Shown one piece after another: positions 22,352 to 35,842 of a DNA stretch of 64,000 nucleotides. The notes below the pieces were generated by a model that searched no databases, was not told the origin of the DNA, and was given only the letters and a program-made list of their open reading frames with translations. A program made the translations under genes and the position numbers. The first letter of the stretch is position 1; every line of letters begins with the position of its first letter. The DNA is from Iris pallida (lineage: Eukaryota > Streptophyta > Magnoliopsida > Asparagales > Iridaceae), in NCBI GenBank assembly GCA_029216955.1, contig JANAVB010029819.1, positions 30,618,204 to 30,682,203 on the forward strand. Reading direction: 5' to 3'.

Positions 22352-23686
22352 TATAGAGATTCGGTACTTTACCAATCTCAGCCCCCGAAGGATGACGGCA
22401 ACAAAGTTGACAATAAAGCTGAAGCAAGTTCATCCTCCAATGATGGTCCCCTGATCATCCGAGTCAAACGACGTACTACTCTAAAAAGTACTTAGAAGCC
22501 TCTCACAATCTGGATGAAAAAGAAGAACCCTGACAAAGTCAAGCCATTGACCATCACTCTCAGCAAGATACCCCGGAAGGAACCTACTAATGCCCGTCCT
22601 TCCAATCCTGAAGAATTATCCTACGTGGTGAACTCGGCCAAGACTATGGCTCCTCTTCCAGATGATGATCCTCTTAATAAGTATATAAATACTCATAATA
22701 ATGTACCTTCAGTGGATGATGTTATCCCTGAAGAAGAACTTACGTATTTCCTTAGTAAAGGCTTATCTTTGAATTACTCCGATGTCTATCAATCTATAAA
22801 CTACTACATAGATACGATATACGCTCTAGAGAACGACATAGGACCATACCTCTGTATGCCGATCATGATGCCTCACCTACGGGAAAAAGTTTACCCTGAT
22901 GATATCCTCTACTTCATCGTTCCAGCCAGAAAGAAGAATGAAGAACTAATCATTTTCGGTCGTATAATTGGCGAGAGAAAGTTCGTTCCAGACTCTACTT
23001 CTCCCAAGCATAACACATAAGCTAACTATGACTCTGGAAGAAATGTAACTTTTTTGGTATAGTTGGCAGGCCAAGAATATCATCCAGAACATGGGATATG
23101 ACATCAAAAGCGACAAGGGGCTAAATTACGGCCGAGGATGACGGTTGCCAATACGACACTTTGCTCCTCCCGGTAAACCCGAGAACTACCATCAACGAAG
23201 CGGTGTTGGTTTAGGTTATGTCACTCCCCCAACAACTTTCGAAAGATCAAATGATGAAGCAGATCGTTGTTCTCATTCTTCTGATTCCTCCCTCTGGGAC
23301 TCAGACTCCAGCATTGGCGATATATTCAAAGTAACGCTGTCCGTCAACATGGTTTTTGTTGACCAAATTGCAAACGATATCTAATCAATCGAGCTTGACC
23401 AATGGGCTCAGAAGATTAACACTAGGTGGGAGCTGCACTTCAAACAATGTGAACCACCTACTGAAGACGAAGTCATCCAAGTCAATTTAGGAGACGAATA
23501 ATCTTTCAAACCAATCTTCATCAGCAAAAGTCTATCTGCGATGAACGCCAATCTCTTATACAGCTTATAAAAGAATACATCAACGTCTTCGCATGGAGCT
23601 ATGAAGATATGCCAGGCTTGGACCCTAAAGTCGCCATACACTGCCTGAATATTTCGTCTAAAGCTGAGCTAGTGAAGCAGCAACAA
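22352..23686 (+). pseudogene. Tat pol linker between protease and RT, with G-patch-like segment, copy 1
   Basis: Broken frame joining protease to RT. The piece at 22514-23020 reads EEELTYFLSKGLSLNYSDVY and ends in ERKFVPDSTSPKHNT. After a stop, IIQNMGYDIKSDKGLNYG and PIRHFAPPGKPENY follow. The latter recalls the G-patch-like 'NMGY..GKGLG' segment found before RT in many Tat elements. Further on a 23460-23640 segment gives the pre-RT 'INVFAWSYEDMPGLDP' type motif. Function of the linker is unknown. Several stops are present. Confidence 0.7.
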
Positions 23687-24753
23687 TGACAATTTCGACC
23701 AGACGTCATGGAGGCCATCGAGAATGAAGTCAAGAAGCTTATTTCCAGTGGATTCATTCACGAAGAACAACACCCAGACTGGGTTGCCAACATCATTCCA
23801 GTCATAAAAAAGAATGGTAAAGTTTGAGTCTACATCGATTACCGTGATTTGAACTCTGCATGCCAGAAGGACGAGTTCTCTTTACCGACCACCGACGTAA
23901 TGATCGACAATACTTGCGGCTTCGAGCGGATGTCCTTTATGGATGGGTTCTCAGGCTACAACCAGATCAAGATTTTTTCTGACGACGAGAAGCACACATC
24001 TTTTCGAATACCGTTCGTGGTATACTGCTACACGGTGATGCCTTTCGGATTGAAAAATATAGGGGTGACATACCAACGAGCAACAAAAATAATTTTTCTC
24101 AATCAATTGCACAAAACTGTAGAGTGCTACGTAGACGATATCGTAGTCAAAAGTCGTCTCAAGGGCAACCACCTCCAAGACTTGAGAACGGTGTTCGAAC
24201 TATTGCGTGCACACCAACTCAAGATGAATCCAACCAAGTCTTTTCTGGGAGTCTCCAGTGGCAAGTTCCTTAGTTTCGTCATCATTTCAAAGGGTATACA
24301 TCTGGACCCGAAGAAAGTGAAGGCTATCCTCGATATGGATCCTCCAAGAAACCACAAAGAGCTACGCAGACTACAAGGAAGGCTAGCCTACATTAGACGA
24401 TTCATTTTGAACCTCTCTGGAAGGTGTCAACCATTCACTCAGCTCATGAAGAAAGGCGTATCTTTGGTCTGGATTGAACAATATCAACGCACATTCGACG
24501 ACATCAAGGCGTATCTTACAAGCCCTCCAGTATTGGTAGCTCCAATAATGGGAAAAACCTTCTTACTATATGTCCGTGCTATAGACCATTCTCATGGTGC
24601 CCTATTATCTCAAAAGAACGAAGGCGGCCATGAACAGGCAATCTACTACCTCAGTCGCACAATGGTGGGTGCCGAGCGCAGATACACACCGGTGGAGAAG
24701 GAATGCCTTGCACTAGTATTTGCCATCCAGAAGAAACACCACTATGTGTCTGG
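23687..24753 (+). pseudogene. Tat reverse transcriptase and start of RNase H, truncated at duplication junction, copy 1
   Basis: Ty3 RT with YIDYRDLNSA-like, FMDGFSGYNQI, MPFGLKNIGVTYQR and the catalytic YVDD box (codons 24128-24139), then the thumb/connection text DPKKVKAILDM and LRRLQGRLAYIRRFI, then RNase H onset LLYVRAIDHSHGALLSQ and RRYTPVEKECLALVFAIQKK. Two in-frame TGA stops (23687-23689 and 23825-23827) are absent from copy 2. The gene is cut at 24753 by the duplication junction, so the rest of RNase H and the integrase are missing here. Confidence 0.92.
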
Positions 24754-25722
24754 AGTTCAGTCCATCCAGGAGTTCAGGCAAGTACATGTTGATGCTTTCA
24801 TATGCATTACTTTATATTGTTATATTTCACTAATGCATGATATTCCCATGTCTTGACTATTTACACACACGAGAGTTGAATGATTAACTATTGTTCATGT
24901 TTTCTCATTGTTATCATGATTGTTATCGTGACCATGTCTACATGATTATGAGGTATGGATATTAGAGGGGTACAATTACTAGGCACGTGGATAAAGCCCG
25001 ATTCTTTTGTTGGCAACTCTCCCATTTACGGGGGCGGGCCGTTTATAACCTCATTGTTCATCCAAGTCGTCCATGTGTAGGAATATTGTACTTCTCATGA
25101 CACGTACACTCCTAGCTATTACATGAGTCTCTTTACCTTTCGTGCTTGCTACTTTCTTTATTAGTTCCCTCTTTTGCACGATTTTTTTGTTCATATTGTT
25201 TATATTTCCATTGATCATTGCTTCCCATGTTTAGTGTTATATTGCTTATATTGTAATTCTATCATGTTAGTTTATACTTGTACTTGTTCAAATCCTTACT
25301 AGATAACCATTTTTCAGTTGTAGATGACGTGATATGTCCATAGGTTTACGGTGAGTATATTAGAAAAACTGACGTCACTGGCGTACCCGATTCCAGTACT
25401 GATGCGAATTAGCATATTTGCTTCCATATGGATTCGCATTAGTAAGTAGTTATAATTATAAAGTTTAGTTTATTTATTTTATTTTTTGCTACCGGGTTTT
25501 TACTCGAGACTCTCTGAGTTGTAGATTATTTGATAATTTTAATATTATGACTATTGGATATTATTTTGGTGATTATTGCTAGCTTATTTGTGGGTGATAT
25601 ATGTGCTTATTGTGCTTATTGTGGACCATTGTTATCATAGACAACATACTACCTCTGATGTTGCGGCGTAGGCTGGACTTAGCCACGAATTCGTTTCCTA
25701 AAAGTAGGAGCGGGTCGTGACA
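24754..25722 (+). repeat. LTR 3'-terminal fragment, copy 2
   Basis: Counterpart of 1-845, with 113 additional bases at its left end that directly abut the truncated Tat RNase H. It ends gagcgggtcgtgaca at 25722. A small tandem gain (gcttattgt doubled near 25605) distinguishes it from copy 1. Non-coding. Confidence 0.6.
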
Positions 25723-27494
25723 GATTCTGTGCCACTGTGATCTTATTTTTTTTCGGTTATACATGGACTTGTATGTTAGGATTAAATGTGTTAAGAGAGC
25801 ATCCAAGTGTAACTTGGGTTCTGTCGATGATGCCATCGATGATATATAGTGGTTGTGTGTGACCTAGTGTGATAGTAGACTTTCTTGTATTGAAACTATT
25901 CTTCAATGATTTCTATGACTTAGACACGACTCATGACACAACATTTAGAGTGAGTGTTTCATTGGTATTAACGCGGACCCTTTACTTGGCCCTTGTAAGG
26001 GGTTCGTGTGATGGATCATATATGACTAGTTGTGTTAGTTAGAGGACTTGCATGTGAGATACGAGTCGTGCGGGTGATGGACCTGATCTTGTACTACTCT
26101 TGGGCGGGGAAGACTATTAGTAGGCATACAGTATTACCCTATCCTTAGCCTCACTTTTGCCTTGGTATAGGCTATACTAGTAGATTTTCCATTATCATCT
26201 ACGAACTAGTATCCGGATTGGGCGAAAGTATGCTAGTATATTCATGATATTAGTTGACGTTAATATCACTCCGTACCTACCTGTGCGATTCCAAAGTAGT
26301 CTTCAAGTGCATTACACCTGTTAGTTATGTTCAGTTCATGCATATTACTTTTATTGTTTATATTGTGGCTAGTTATTGTATCTTGTTACATCCTTCTGAG
26401 GACCTAGTGATCTCTCCAGATGTCTGATGGACTTCAGGAGTATAGTTATTGTGGTGTATTATAGCTGGATTTAGGTATTAATGGTATTGTTATTTTATTA
26501 TATCTTTCCTGTCGTTTATATTCTCTTGTAGTTTATATTTCTACCATAATTTATATGCTGTTATAGCCTAGTTTTGCGAGCTTACCCTTTTTCTCTATCT
26601 CGATCGAACTACTGTGATATTGGCGGCTGACTCTATTACACTTATTTATTTCTTGATACTTATACATTAACGTAGATTAAGATATAGTTTATCTAGCATA
26701 TATTAATTTACTTTACAACGTACTACGATTATGATAAGTCCATTAAATTAGGATACTTATTCCAGTCGTACAACTGGCATGCTCATGCCTTGGATTCCTA
26801 TATATTTAGGAACTAGGACATGACATATATCCTAGGCCGTCTATATGCATGCAAAATGTTAGTATTCTAAAACATACAGTACACATGATTTCTTATTCCT
26901 TACTGTTCAATTGTTCTTCTTCTATCAAGTGTACTTTCATATTGTTATCTTATTATATTTATACTTTTCTTATCGTATCGTATCATGCCTAGTTTATCTT
27001 TTCTTTTACTGTTGTTCCTTCATGCTTGTATATTATATTGTTTAATGTAATGTTATGGTAAACTTGTCCCAATCCTGACTGGATAACAATTTTTCAGCTT
27101 TAGACGACGACATACGTCCTGAGGTCTAAGTGTGTATGTTGGTGGCACTGGTGTTACTGACGTACCAGATTCTGGCACTGATACGAATTAGTATATTTTA
27201 TTTCGTATGCTTTTCCATTAGTTAGTGGTCATAGTTTTAGATTCTAGTTTATCAGTTGTACTTTTCTCCTATCGGGTTTGTTTATGAGACTATCTAAGTT
27301 GTACTGAATTATTTTGACAGTTTTTTTAGTTTATTGTTGAGACTATTGGATATTATCTTTGATGGTTTAGCTATAGATGTTATGTGCATATTGTTTTTGT
27401 CATTGACCATGTTATCATTGATGACATAGATGCTGCGGCGGAGACTAGACTTAGCTAGTTACACGTATCCCAAAAGTGGGAGCGGGTCATGACA
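25723..27494 (+). repeat. Second diverged LTR fragment, copy 2
   Basis: Counterpart of 846-2615, ending gagcgggtcatgaca. Non-coding, with scattered substitutions only. Confidence 0.5.
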
Positions 27495-28791
27495 GTTCCT
27501 TCCAAGCGTTGAACTCAGGCGGTCACAGTTCTTGAATTCCAAGAACTTAAAGCTTGATTACTTCCGTGTTAGTATTTTAGGTCTTTCTACCTTAGCCGCT
27601 ACGATATCGGTCCCTTTCTTATATACTGTGGCTACTACAAATACATTGTTGTCAGCCATCAGCATAGTGACAATCTGAGTCAAATTGTCTACTGGTTTTT
27701 GCTAACCAGTTGATCTTGGAACTGGCACTGAAGTTTCTCCAGGGTTAAATTGTCCACTTGTCTTAGTTTTGAAAAATAAGAACAAAGAGTTTATTGAGGC
27801 ATTTCGTCAAACACTTGCATACACACTCCGATACGTGTCCGATACACATATCAAATAGATACCAATTCCTACCAAACTTGGTCTACATCTATGGGACACC
27901 TAAATGAATACAAATATAGAAAGAAATCAATAATTTGAATGAGTTTGATAGGTTTTACCTATTGAGAGTGAATCTCAATGAAAAGCTTAATAAATGAGGG
28001 TCCTTCCCCAATTTGTAATGATCCCAAGCCTCCAAATCCTTGCTAGCTACCCACCAATGTTATCCTCTACTGCAGGGGAGTCCAATGCAAAATACTAGGT
28101 TCAATTTGGAGAAGAAATGAAGAATTAGGAGTGATTTGGGGAAGAACACTAAACTAGGGTTTGTAGGTTTAATGAAAGGTGGCAAGGGGTCTAACATGTT
28201 GTTTATATAGGCAAAAGGTTGCACCTTGGCTGCCAAGGATCCTTTCTAGGATTAGGGTTTAGTTTCATAGGGTTTAAAGGTACCTAGTGTAATTTTAGCC
28301 TTTCTAGTAAAGGCCTATAGGAAATATCTAACCTTTAACAAATACCCCTTCCAAATTAATATCTAGATATTCCAAACCTTGTCATGTAATGGAAGCTTCT
28401 AATCTAATATCTAGCCTATGACTAACATGTAGATTAGGGAAATTCTAGGTTAAGGCCTAATATCTTAATTAGCACATTACCTATTAATCAAAATCTTAAA
28501 TAATTCAAAAGTCACAAAATGACAAAAATACCCATGTGCTGAAAAGTTGTAATTAGTCATTATAATCACATGGTTAGGTCCCCATGGTCAAGGTTAGTCT
28601 CTAGGCTAAGTAGGTTTAAGGTTAAACTAGCAAAACATCAAAATCACAAAGCACCAATTTAAATAGTATTAAATTAATTAAAATTCACCAAAAATTATTA
28701 ACATGAATTAAATCCTATTACTTAATAATCAAATTTTACAAAAGTTCAAAATTATCCTCATTTTAGAAAAGTGGTTGTTACATTAATTATT
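27495..28791. other. A+T-rich interval without recognised gene, copy 2
   Basis: Counterpart of 2616-3911. No gene supported. Confidence 0.5.
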
Positions 28792-29612
28792 GGATAAAGT
28801 GCAAAAAACCCCTCGTTAAATTCTCGCTTTTTGTACTAAAAAACCCCATGCTCATTTTGCCCCATTTCTGTTAACTGGTGTTAAGTGGGGTATGTTATAA
28901 CCATTTTACCCCTCTCTCACTCTCCCACCTTCTTTCTCTCTCTCTCTCTCTCTCTTCGGTGGTGCAGGGAGGAGGAGAAGGGGGCGTGGAGGAGGAGGAG
29001 GGGGGCTAGCTGGCGGGGAGGAAGAGGGGGCGGGGAGGAGGAGGGTGGGAAGGAGGAGGCCGGCGGAGAGAAGGAGGGAGCGGGGAGGAGGAGGGCAGGG
29101 ATGAGGGGGCTGGCCTGGGGATGAGGAGGAGGTTGGTGGGGAGGAGGGAGGGGGCTGTGAGGAGGGGGCTGGCCTGCGGTGAGGAGGAGGGGGCGGTGAG
29201 GAGGAGGCCGACGGAAAGGAGGAGGGCTGGCCGGCGGAGAGAAGGAGGGGGGAGGAGGCCATAGGGGAGAAGGAAGGAGGGTGCGGGGAGGATGGGGCTG
29301 GCCTGGGGATGATGAGGAGGCTTGCGGGGAGCATGAGGGAGAGGGAGGTGAGGAGGGGGACTGGCCTGCGGTGATGGGGAGGGGGCGGTGAGGAGGAGGC
29401 CGACGGGGAGAAGGGGGGCGAGGAGGCGGAGGGGGGTATGGGGTGGAGGGGGGCTGGGCGAAAGGACATAACGGCCATTTCTAAAGATCAACAAACGGTA
29501 GGGGCTTTTTGCTCGCGCGAGGAATCTAAGGAGGGGCAAACTGCTAAAATTTTCTAGTAGGTCTTTCTTCGTAAAAGGCGTAGATCTAACGAGGAGTTTT
29601 TGCAATTTACCC
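28792..29612. mobile_element. Non-autonomous TIR element (MULE-like) with G-rich core, copy 2
   Basis: Same element as at 3912-4841. The left terminus is GGATAAAGTGCAAAAAACCC (one substitution) and the right end ttttgcaatttaccc. It has the same flanking ttaattatt and ttaatttta. The purine-rich core differs from copy 1 by gains and losses of GGAGG units and lacks the block before the right TIR flank that contains ggtgggtagtttaggtattt in copy 1. A (TC)n run at 28930-28953 is expanded. The 190- and 199-aa minus-strand Pro/Ser frames are compositional artefacts. Confidence 0.7.
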
Positions 29613-32600
29613 TTAATTTTAAGATAAAGGCTTACTAAATTGTTTTAGTTATATGAAATATATTTGATCATATGAATTTAAATTATTATTCTAATCAAAA
29701 TAGATTTGATTAAACAATTATTTTATAATATGAAATATATGATTTAAATTATTACGATGATCTTTTAGTTTATACAAATATATATATTCATATTATTTGA
29801 TATTATCAAATATTTATAAATTAGTATTGAGTTTAATTAATTAATGGATTATGATTCAAATTAATCTTGATTTAAAGGTTTATTGATTATAGAATAAGTA
29901 GTGAAGATTAGTTTCATAACTTTTTAATAAAAACTACTAGAATATTATATAGTTAATTATAATGATTTATAGGAACCGAAAGTAGGTGTCTTTATCTAAC
30001 CAAACCCTAAGATTTATACATAGGTAAGTCTATACAGGAAGCCTCCACAAAAATCCTTCTCATCTATACTCAACTTTCTCCTTGTACATCCCTCTTCCAT
30101 CATCTTCAAGCCTTCATAGTAGCCGGCACCATCTCCTCCAAATTTTGCAGTGCCGTGCCGCTGCTACCTTCCTTCAAGCCCGGTTCATCCTCCCCCTCGA
30201 TAGCCCACCATGTCCACGACCACAAATAACCACCACATCGATCTCGTCTCCCTCCCGATCATTGCCTTCGACACCACCCAATTTGTGTCCGGCTGTGTGT
30301 CCATAACCACCCAATCCATGTCCGAACCCGTGTGTCCGTGTCCATCCCATCTTATACTATTAGACCATCTCCAATGGTGATTTCTAAAATTGAGTTCTTA
30401 TCCTACTTGGTATTGTACTTTAAGGAGATTTCTATCCTAGTTGGAAGAGTTTCTACATAGAAATTGTAGACATACAAAAATGGTCTCCAATGGTTCTCCA
30501 TTTCTATCCTATGTGTCACATAGTAAAAGGACTAATTTAATGGTGTGGGGTCCAATAATAATTGTCATGAGAGATAGGAGAATTTCTATAAGAGTTTCTA
30601 CATGTAGAAACTCTCCTAAAAAGTTTCTATCCAACATCATTGCCACCTAGGATAGAAATGGTGATAGAAATCACCATTGGAAGAAATTTTTTCTAAAATG
30701 GATTTCTTCCATAGAAATAGGGAAGATAGAAACCTCCATTGGAGATGGTCTTATATTACAAACCCAACTCGTGTTTGACACACCCGACACGAATAGCAAG
30801 CATCCAAAACACCACCACTGCCTGGCTACCAAGCCCAGCCCTGCCTACCGCCGACAGCCACTACCGATAACCAACTCACCGCCTTTCTTCCCTAACCATC
30901 ACCCACGCCACCTCCTATACAGAATTGCCCATCCACCACCACCATAACCACGGTCACCGTCGCCAACTAAGGCCAATCCCACCGCCGTCATCATATACCT
31001 CCACCACCACTTACCTCTGCGGCGACCACGTCTCCCGAGCCCTCGCCAACCTCCGCATCTTTCCCAGACGAACCTTTACCGCCGCCATCATGCCGACATC
31101 GTTCTCCAGTGCCGCCCTCAATCAATCGTCTCCGTGCCTCCGCAGACCCGCCCGCGTAGTCGACCACTGCGATCGTTCTGGAGACGAGTCTCTATTTAGC
31201 TGCGACCGAGGTCGCCTTCAACCCTTGGCGACCACGGATCTGTGCTGAGTAGCGATCCCGACCGCCGCTGCCTCTACGACACGTCATCGCCCTCCTCTTG
31301 TGGCAGCGTCAAGCGCCTCGCGATGAACCGCGGCCCAGATCTGCCCGCACGATCCTCCGTTGCCGCTCCCTCCAGCCTGCCGTGAGCGCCGCCTCCCAAA
31401 ATCTTGGTGAGCTTTCCTTTCTTTCTCTCTCCATGTCTCTTTTCCCTCTTTCCTATGAGTAACAACTCAATGTTGTGGTCCCCCTCCTCTATTATAAAGA
31501 GGACAACAGCCTCTTTTACTTCTTTCCATAGAGAAGAGTGTTTGTTTCTTTGGAAACATTAAATGAGGGAGAGGGATAAGTAATACTATTGTATTTGATG
31601 TACTTTATTACAACAACCTAAGGAAACAAAAATGATTTTAATACTTTGATATTGTTACGTACTAGTTATGTATTAGTAAACGCATACATTAGTATATATA
31701 TGATTCTTGTTATGTTTTATATCATTAGTATTATTTTGGTTATTTTCAAATATAAATATATATTAAATAATATTTTTCTAAAGTTTTAGTAAACAAAATA
31801 TTGCATTTAAGTATATTGCTATATTATTTTTCAGTATTTTAAAATATTATTTTACCCAATATTATTAATAGTCTTTTATTTCTGGATATAATAGAGATAT
31901 ATATTTTCTAAAAGGAAAAGATTTATATAAAATCTAAATGATATTATATAAGCTTTATTAGACTTTTTTGTAAATTTCATTATAAAGGTATAAATAGTTT
32001 ATATAACTATTTTCTAAATAATATTTGGCTAAATGTAATTACTAGATTTTATTCTAAATTCCTACATAGCTATAAATATTTTCCTAATATACAAATATAT
32101 TTTTGATTATGAGATACAATATTAATCCAATTCCTTTTATTAAAGATAGTCATTTTGATCGCGACTAATCGTATTCCCTATCTCTTTGCCAAATTCGAAC
32201 TTCTTCGTGCCTAACCCAGCAAATGGACTGTGCTGAACGCAACGAGATTATCGGTTTCACCAGCTAAGGACCCCACATGCGTACATTTTGTTGTAGTTTT
32301 TCGATATTGATTATCACTATATTTCACTGTTGGTCATTCTTTATGTAATTTTTGTCTCTTTTATGTTTTGTCATATTTTGTCGTGTCGGGAATGAGAAGT
32401 ACCAAGGATATGTGATCTGACCTTATACAGTGTAGACACCATAGACATTAATTTATTATTGCAAAGTAGACATCGTAGGCAGTGTTATTTTATTACAAAT
32501 TAGACGTCGGAGACATTGTTATTTTATTGCAAAGTAGACATCGTAGATATTTTGGTGTAACTGTCCCTAGACCGATCACATATCAAAGGTTCTTCAGTCA

Positions 32601-33084
32601 CCTAGAAAGTATTTTCTTTGTTTATTTCATTTACTGTCCAATTTTCGTCTAGTTTTCTTATGTCTTTTCCTATTTATTTTTTAAAGTCATATATATAATG
32701 GCTAACCTCTGCTTTATAGTCGTTTTCATATATTGGAACTGCATTTAATAAATTTTACACGTTCCATCCTGACTGAGTAACCCAACAATTTTTAGGTTAG
32801 CCGCGACTACGCTCAGCATTGGGAAAAGAGGTGTACTTGCTGGCCAAACCTAGAGACTAGTTAGGTAGTTGTGCATTTGTTCAGTTGTTCTTTATAAATT
32901 GTGAGATATTGTACCTTGTATCAAATATAAATCCTTCAATATTTTAATTAAATTTAGTTTTTGTGAATGAGCATTATTTATGATTTTTAGCATTGTGGGT
33001 TAACAGCGTTCTACTGTTGACACTGCGGCGTAGGCTGACTTGGACACGTACTCGTATTCCGAAAAGCGGGTACGGATCGTGACA
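29613..33084 (+). repeat. Long LTR-like region, copy 2 (contains MITE)
   Basis: Counterpart of 4842-7752, ending tacggatcgtgaca. It carries an extra interval at about 30257-30811 that includes a MITE. The remaining extra bases (about 160) were probably lost from copy 1 by a separate deletion. The C-rich leader frames are not conserved with copy 1, which argues against coding. Confidence 0.5.
30363..30750. mobile_element. Tourist/Harbinger-type MITE, copy 2 only
   Basis: 388 bp with terminal inverted repeats GACCATCTCCAATGG and CCATTGGAGATGGTC, flanked by TTA on both sides, the target duplication of PIF/Harbinger elements. The inner sequence is full of inverted TAGAAA/TTTCTA words (tttctatcctag, gatagaaat) so that most of the element can fold as one hairpin. 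No coding capacity. It is absent at the matching place in copy 1 (about 5477). Confidence 0.85.
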
Positions 33085-33711
33085 CCTTGTCTAGAATCTA
33101 GCAAGTCAATTCAAACAAAACATATCTATAAACATGAATAATAAATAATCTAGTAAATTACTACATAGTTAATACCCTGAATACTCATATAAACCTTCCA
33201 TCATGAATGTGTCGGTGTCCTGTAGTCAATCGTGTCAATGAACATGACATAATGCACACAATACCTAATGTCGATAGACACTGTCAATAATAAGACATAG
33301 GCTCCCGATTCAAATTCGAACGCCAAATATCGACTAAATCCTACGTCATGATAAACTAAAATAGAAACAACAGTAAAGGAAAGAAATAATCTATAGCGAT
33401 AGCAAGGTACACTTGTCTGCAACTTCTAACTGAGAAAACGACGATCCGGCTCAAATATCCTCGATACCACCGTCACGTGCACCTATAATAAATATTCTAT
33501 AATTAGTAACACATTAATAACTTACCATATACGGTCTTACCATGTATAGACCATAATAATGTCTATATTCCTAAAACTAGTCATAATGACATAAAATACC
33601 ACTTTAATTCTGTAAATTATGTATAAATATTCTATAAATAATATTTAATATATTTATTATGCAATAAAATGTATACAAGTCTTGTATTGATTATACACCA
33701 ATATGTAGGAA
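33085..33711. other. A+T-rich interval between two LTRs, copy 2
   Basis: Counterpart of 7753-8380. No gene is seen. Confidence 0.35.
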
Positions 33712-34754
33712 TGTTGAGCACCTTTGGAGGGTGGTGAATAGAGTGCGTGTATGCAGTAGAAAGATATCACCAAAAAAAATTATATAAGCAGTGTCACAGG
33801 TATGAAATATTGGGCAGATGATATCAAACTATATGAATAGAAATGCGTAAAGTAAAGATCATCAGAAAAGTAAACTCATGACATAACTATGTACACTGGT
33901 ATCCATCTGAGAGAACTAGTCCAATCTCAAGTACTCTTGTTCGATGTTAATCCACTATGGCACAAGATCTAACCGAGCGCTTGCATCTCCTTATAACACG
34001 AGTTTGCGTCCGAATGACTCGCAACTTCAACTGAGACAAACTGTGAAAACCTGAACATTTTTATAAAGCCTTTTTTATAACTCGAACCAAACTCTAGATT
34101 GAATTGAAAAGTCACACGTCTTGGATAGGAGTCGTTAAGGCTATATATAAAAATGAATAGCTCTAGAATGCTTTTAAATAGCGAGAGAAGAGAAGAGTGA
34201 ATGAATGATTTGGAATGAGAAGTTCTCCTCTATTTATAGCATTTTTTGGGGCAGAACGTGGCATGAGTTTGGGTCCACAATTTTCATATTTTGAAAATTG
34301 GTTAGAGATATTCAGGAAGACCAAAACAGTCTAGAACTAACCTGAGTGAACTCGGGGTGAATTCAGGCCGAACTCGGCTTGAGTTCTATCATGAATATAT
34401 ACTTATTTTTGTTGGGCTTTTTGTATTGGTATTGGATATGGAATTGGGTTTAGTCTTTGTATACAATATGGGTTAGATAAGTAGGCTTATTTTAGACAGT
34501 GGAGTTCAGTAGAAAGGCAGTTGCCAATCCGATCAACCTCACATTTTTCTAGATTCAATAAAAGGAAAAATACATAATAAAATGTAAAAACAAGTCTTCA
34601 CCAGCATCTTTAGTTTTTGTACGATGAAGACGATGAGTAGTAGCATGTTGGAAGTATACATTCTGTTTCTGTACCTATAATGTATTATTTGCGTATCGAC
34701 TAAAGTTTATGTTGGTCATCAAAATCAGGTGTGACTATGACATATGGGCTAACA
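33712..34754 (-). repeat. LTR of SIRE-like Ty1/copia element, copy 2
   Basis: Counterpart of 8381-9422, with TGTTAGCCCATATG at its minus-strand start and gctcaaca at its end. A few substitutions relative to copy 1. Confidence 0.72.
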
Positions 34755-35842
34755 ATCTCTCACATTTTAATTATTGGCAAACTTTTAGTTTATACCAAAT
34801 AATATCCAAAAAATAACTTGAACATTTTATACCTTCTTGGTTTGGTACTTAGAATTGGCGTTTGTTGATATTTGGCACATTTGGTATATACTCTTCTCCC
34901 CCATTGTCATTTGGTTAAAATGAATGCTCCCACGCAAGTATTGAGTACGAACAAACAAGAAGATAGCATAATCATACCAAAAAAATAATAAACATGGCCT
35001 ATAATAATCAAACTACATAAGTATAATATGACAGATATCACCAAACTCACTAGCAATAGCATGCAAGTACAAAAACTAACGAAATAAATATGGTAGTCTG
35101 AAAGAGAGTTAACCATGACTAGTGCAGAAAAGTAGAAATTACAAGATCATCATCATCAGCAGTAGATGTAGTCAAAAAGTATCCAAAGCCCAAAGACGCT
35201 CATCAACTCTCATCATCACCAGTGTTAGCAGAACGACTGGGATAAATATAGGCTGTAGAAGGGTCAAAGTAGTGTCGAGCCTAGCAATCCTCGAATCTGG
35301 GTCTGATGAAGTCTGGATGATAAAGTATCAAAGTGGGACTAGAGGGATAATGAGTCAGTCTCCACTGAAGATCAGCGATACCGTTCCGCAGAGTTTGGAA
35401 CTAGTATAAAACGGTAGTCCGTGTCTCGCTGACAGATGCGCGCTGCTGATAACACTCATCGTCAAGAGTGCAACGAGCCTAAAATTGCTCGCTCAAGAGT
35501 GTCATCAGCTGGTGCAGGCTGAGGAGCTTGGGTAGCATGTGGAATGCCTCCGGCACCAACTACAAGAGGGATAGGAGGAGGAAACCTACTAGACCTATGA
35601 AGTTCAGATGGAGTACCATCAATGGGATACGAATCCAAAGGAATGTTGAATCTATAAAATATAATAGGTACAACCATAGAATAAATAAGGTTTCGACCGG
35701 CCTTTCTGCAGTTGTATATAGCCGTCATCATGGTTTTGGGAAGACTAAATGGAATCCCAAACTAAATGTATTACATGGCGGATAGTTCCAAATACGTGAT
35801 CTCATAGGTAGATCTCGTTTTGGGCAAGATGGATACCATAAT
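34755..35842 (-). pseudogene. 3' part of the copia post-pol ORF and 3' UTR, copy 2
   Basis: Counterpart of 9423-10498, with the same MMTAIYNCRKAGRNLIYSMV segment (minus strand, 35731-35462). It carries a 12-bp gain near 34993 (acatggcctata). It is interrupted by the CACTA left end at 35843. Confidence 0.5.

Larger units (their letters stand above)
1..24753 (+). repeat. Tandem segmental duplication, copy 1 (left part outside window)
   Basis: The whole interval recurs in the same orientation and order at 24867-55536. The right boundary is inside the Tat pol gene. Both copies read through gtgtctgg, then copy 1 switches to gagttcagtcc, the first bases of copy 2, whereas copy 2 carries on with the RNase H sequence. 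About 113 bp found at the start of copy 2 (24754-24866) must lie left of the window in copy 1. Shared disabling mutations in Tat gag/pol and the CACTA insertion at the same site show that the nested elements existed before the duplication. An uncollapsed haplotype placed in tandem by an assembler is the main alternative. Confidence 0.93.

Noticed and set aside
19502..24753. Possible intact autonomous Tat element in copy 1
   Set aside because: Frameshift and stop in gag, two stops in RT, no integrase and no 3' LTR before the duplication junction.
28906..29605. 190- and 199-aa Pro/Ser/Leu-rich minus-strand frames
   Set aside because: Same low-complexity core of the TIR element. Two overlapping frames are open at once, as expected from base bias.
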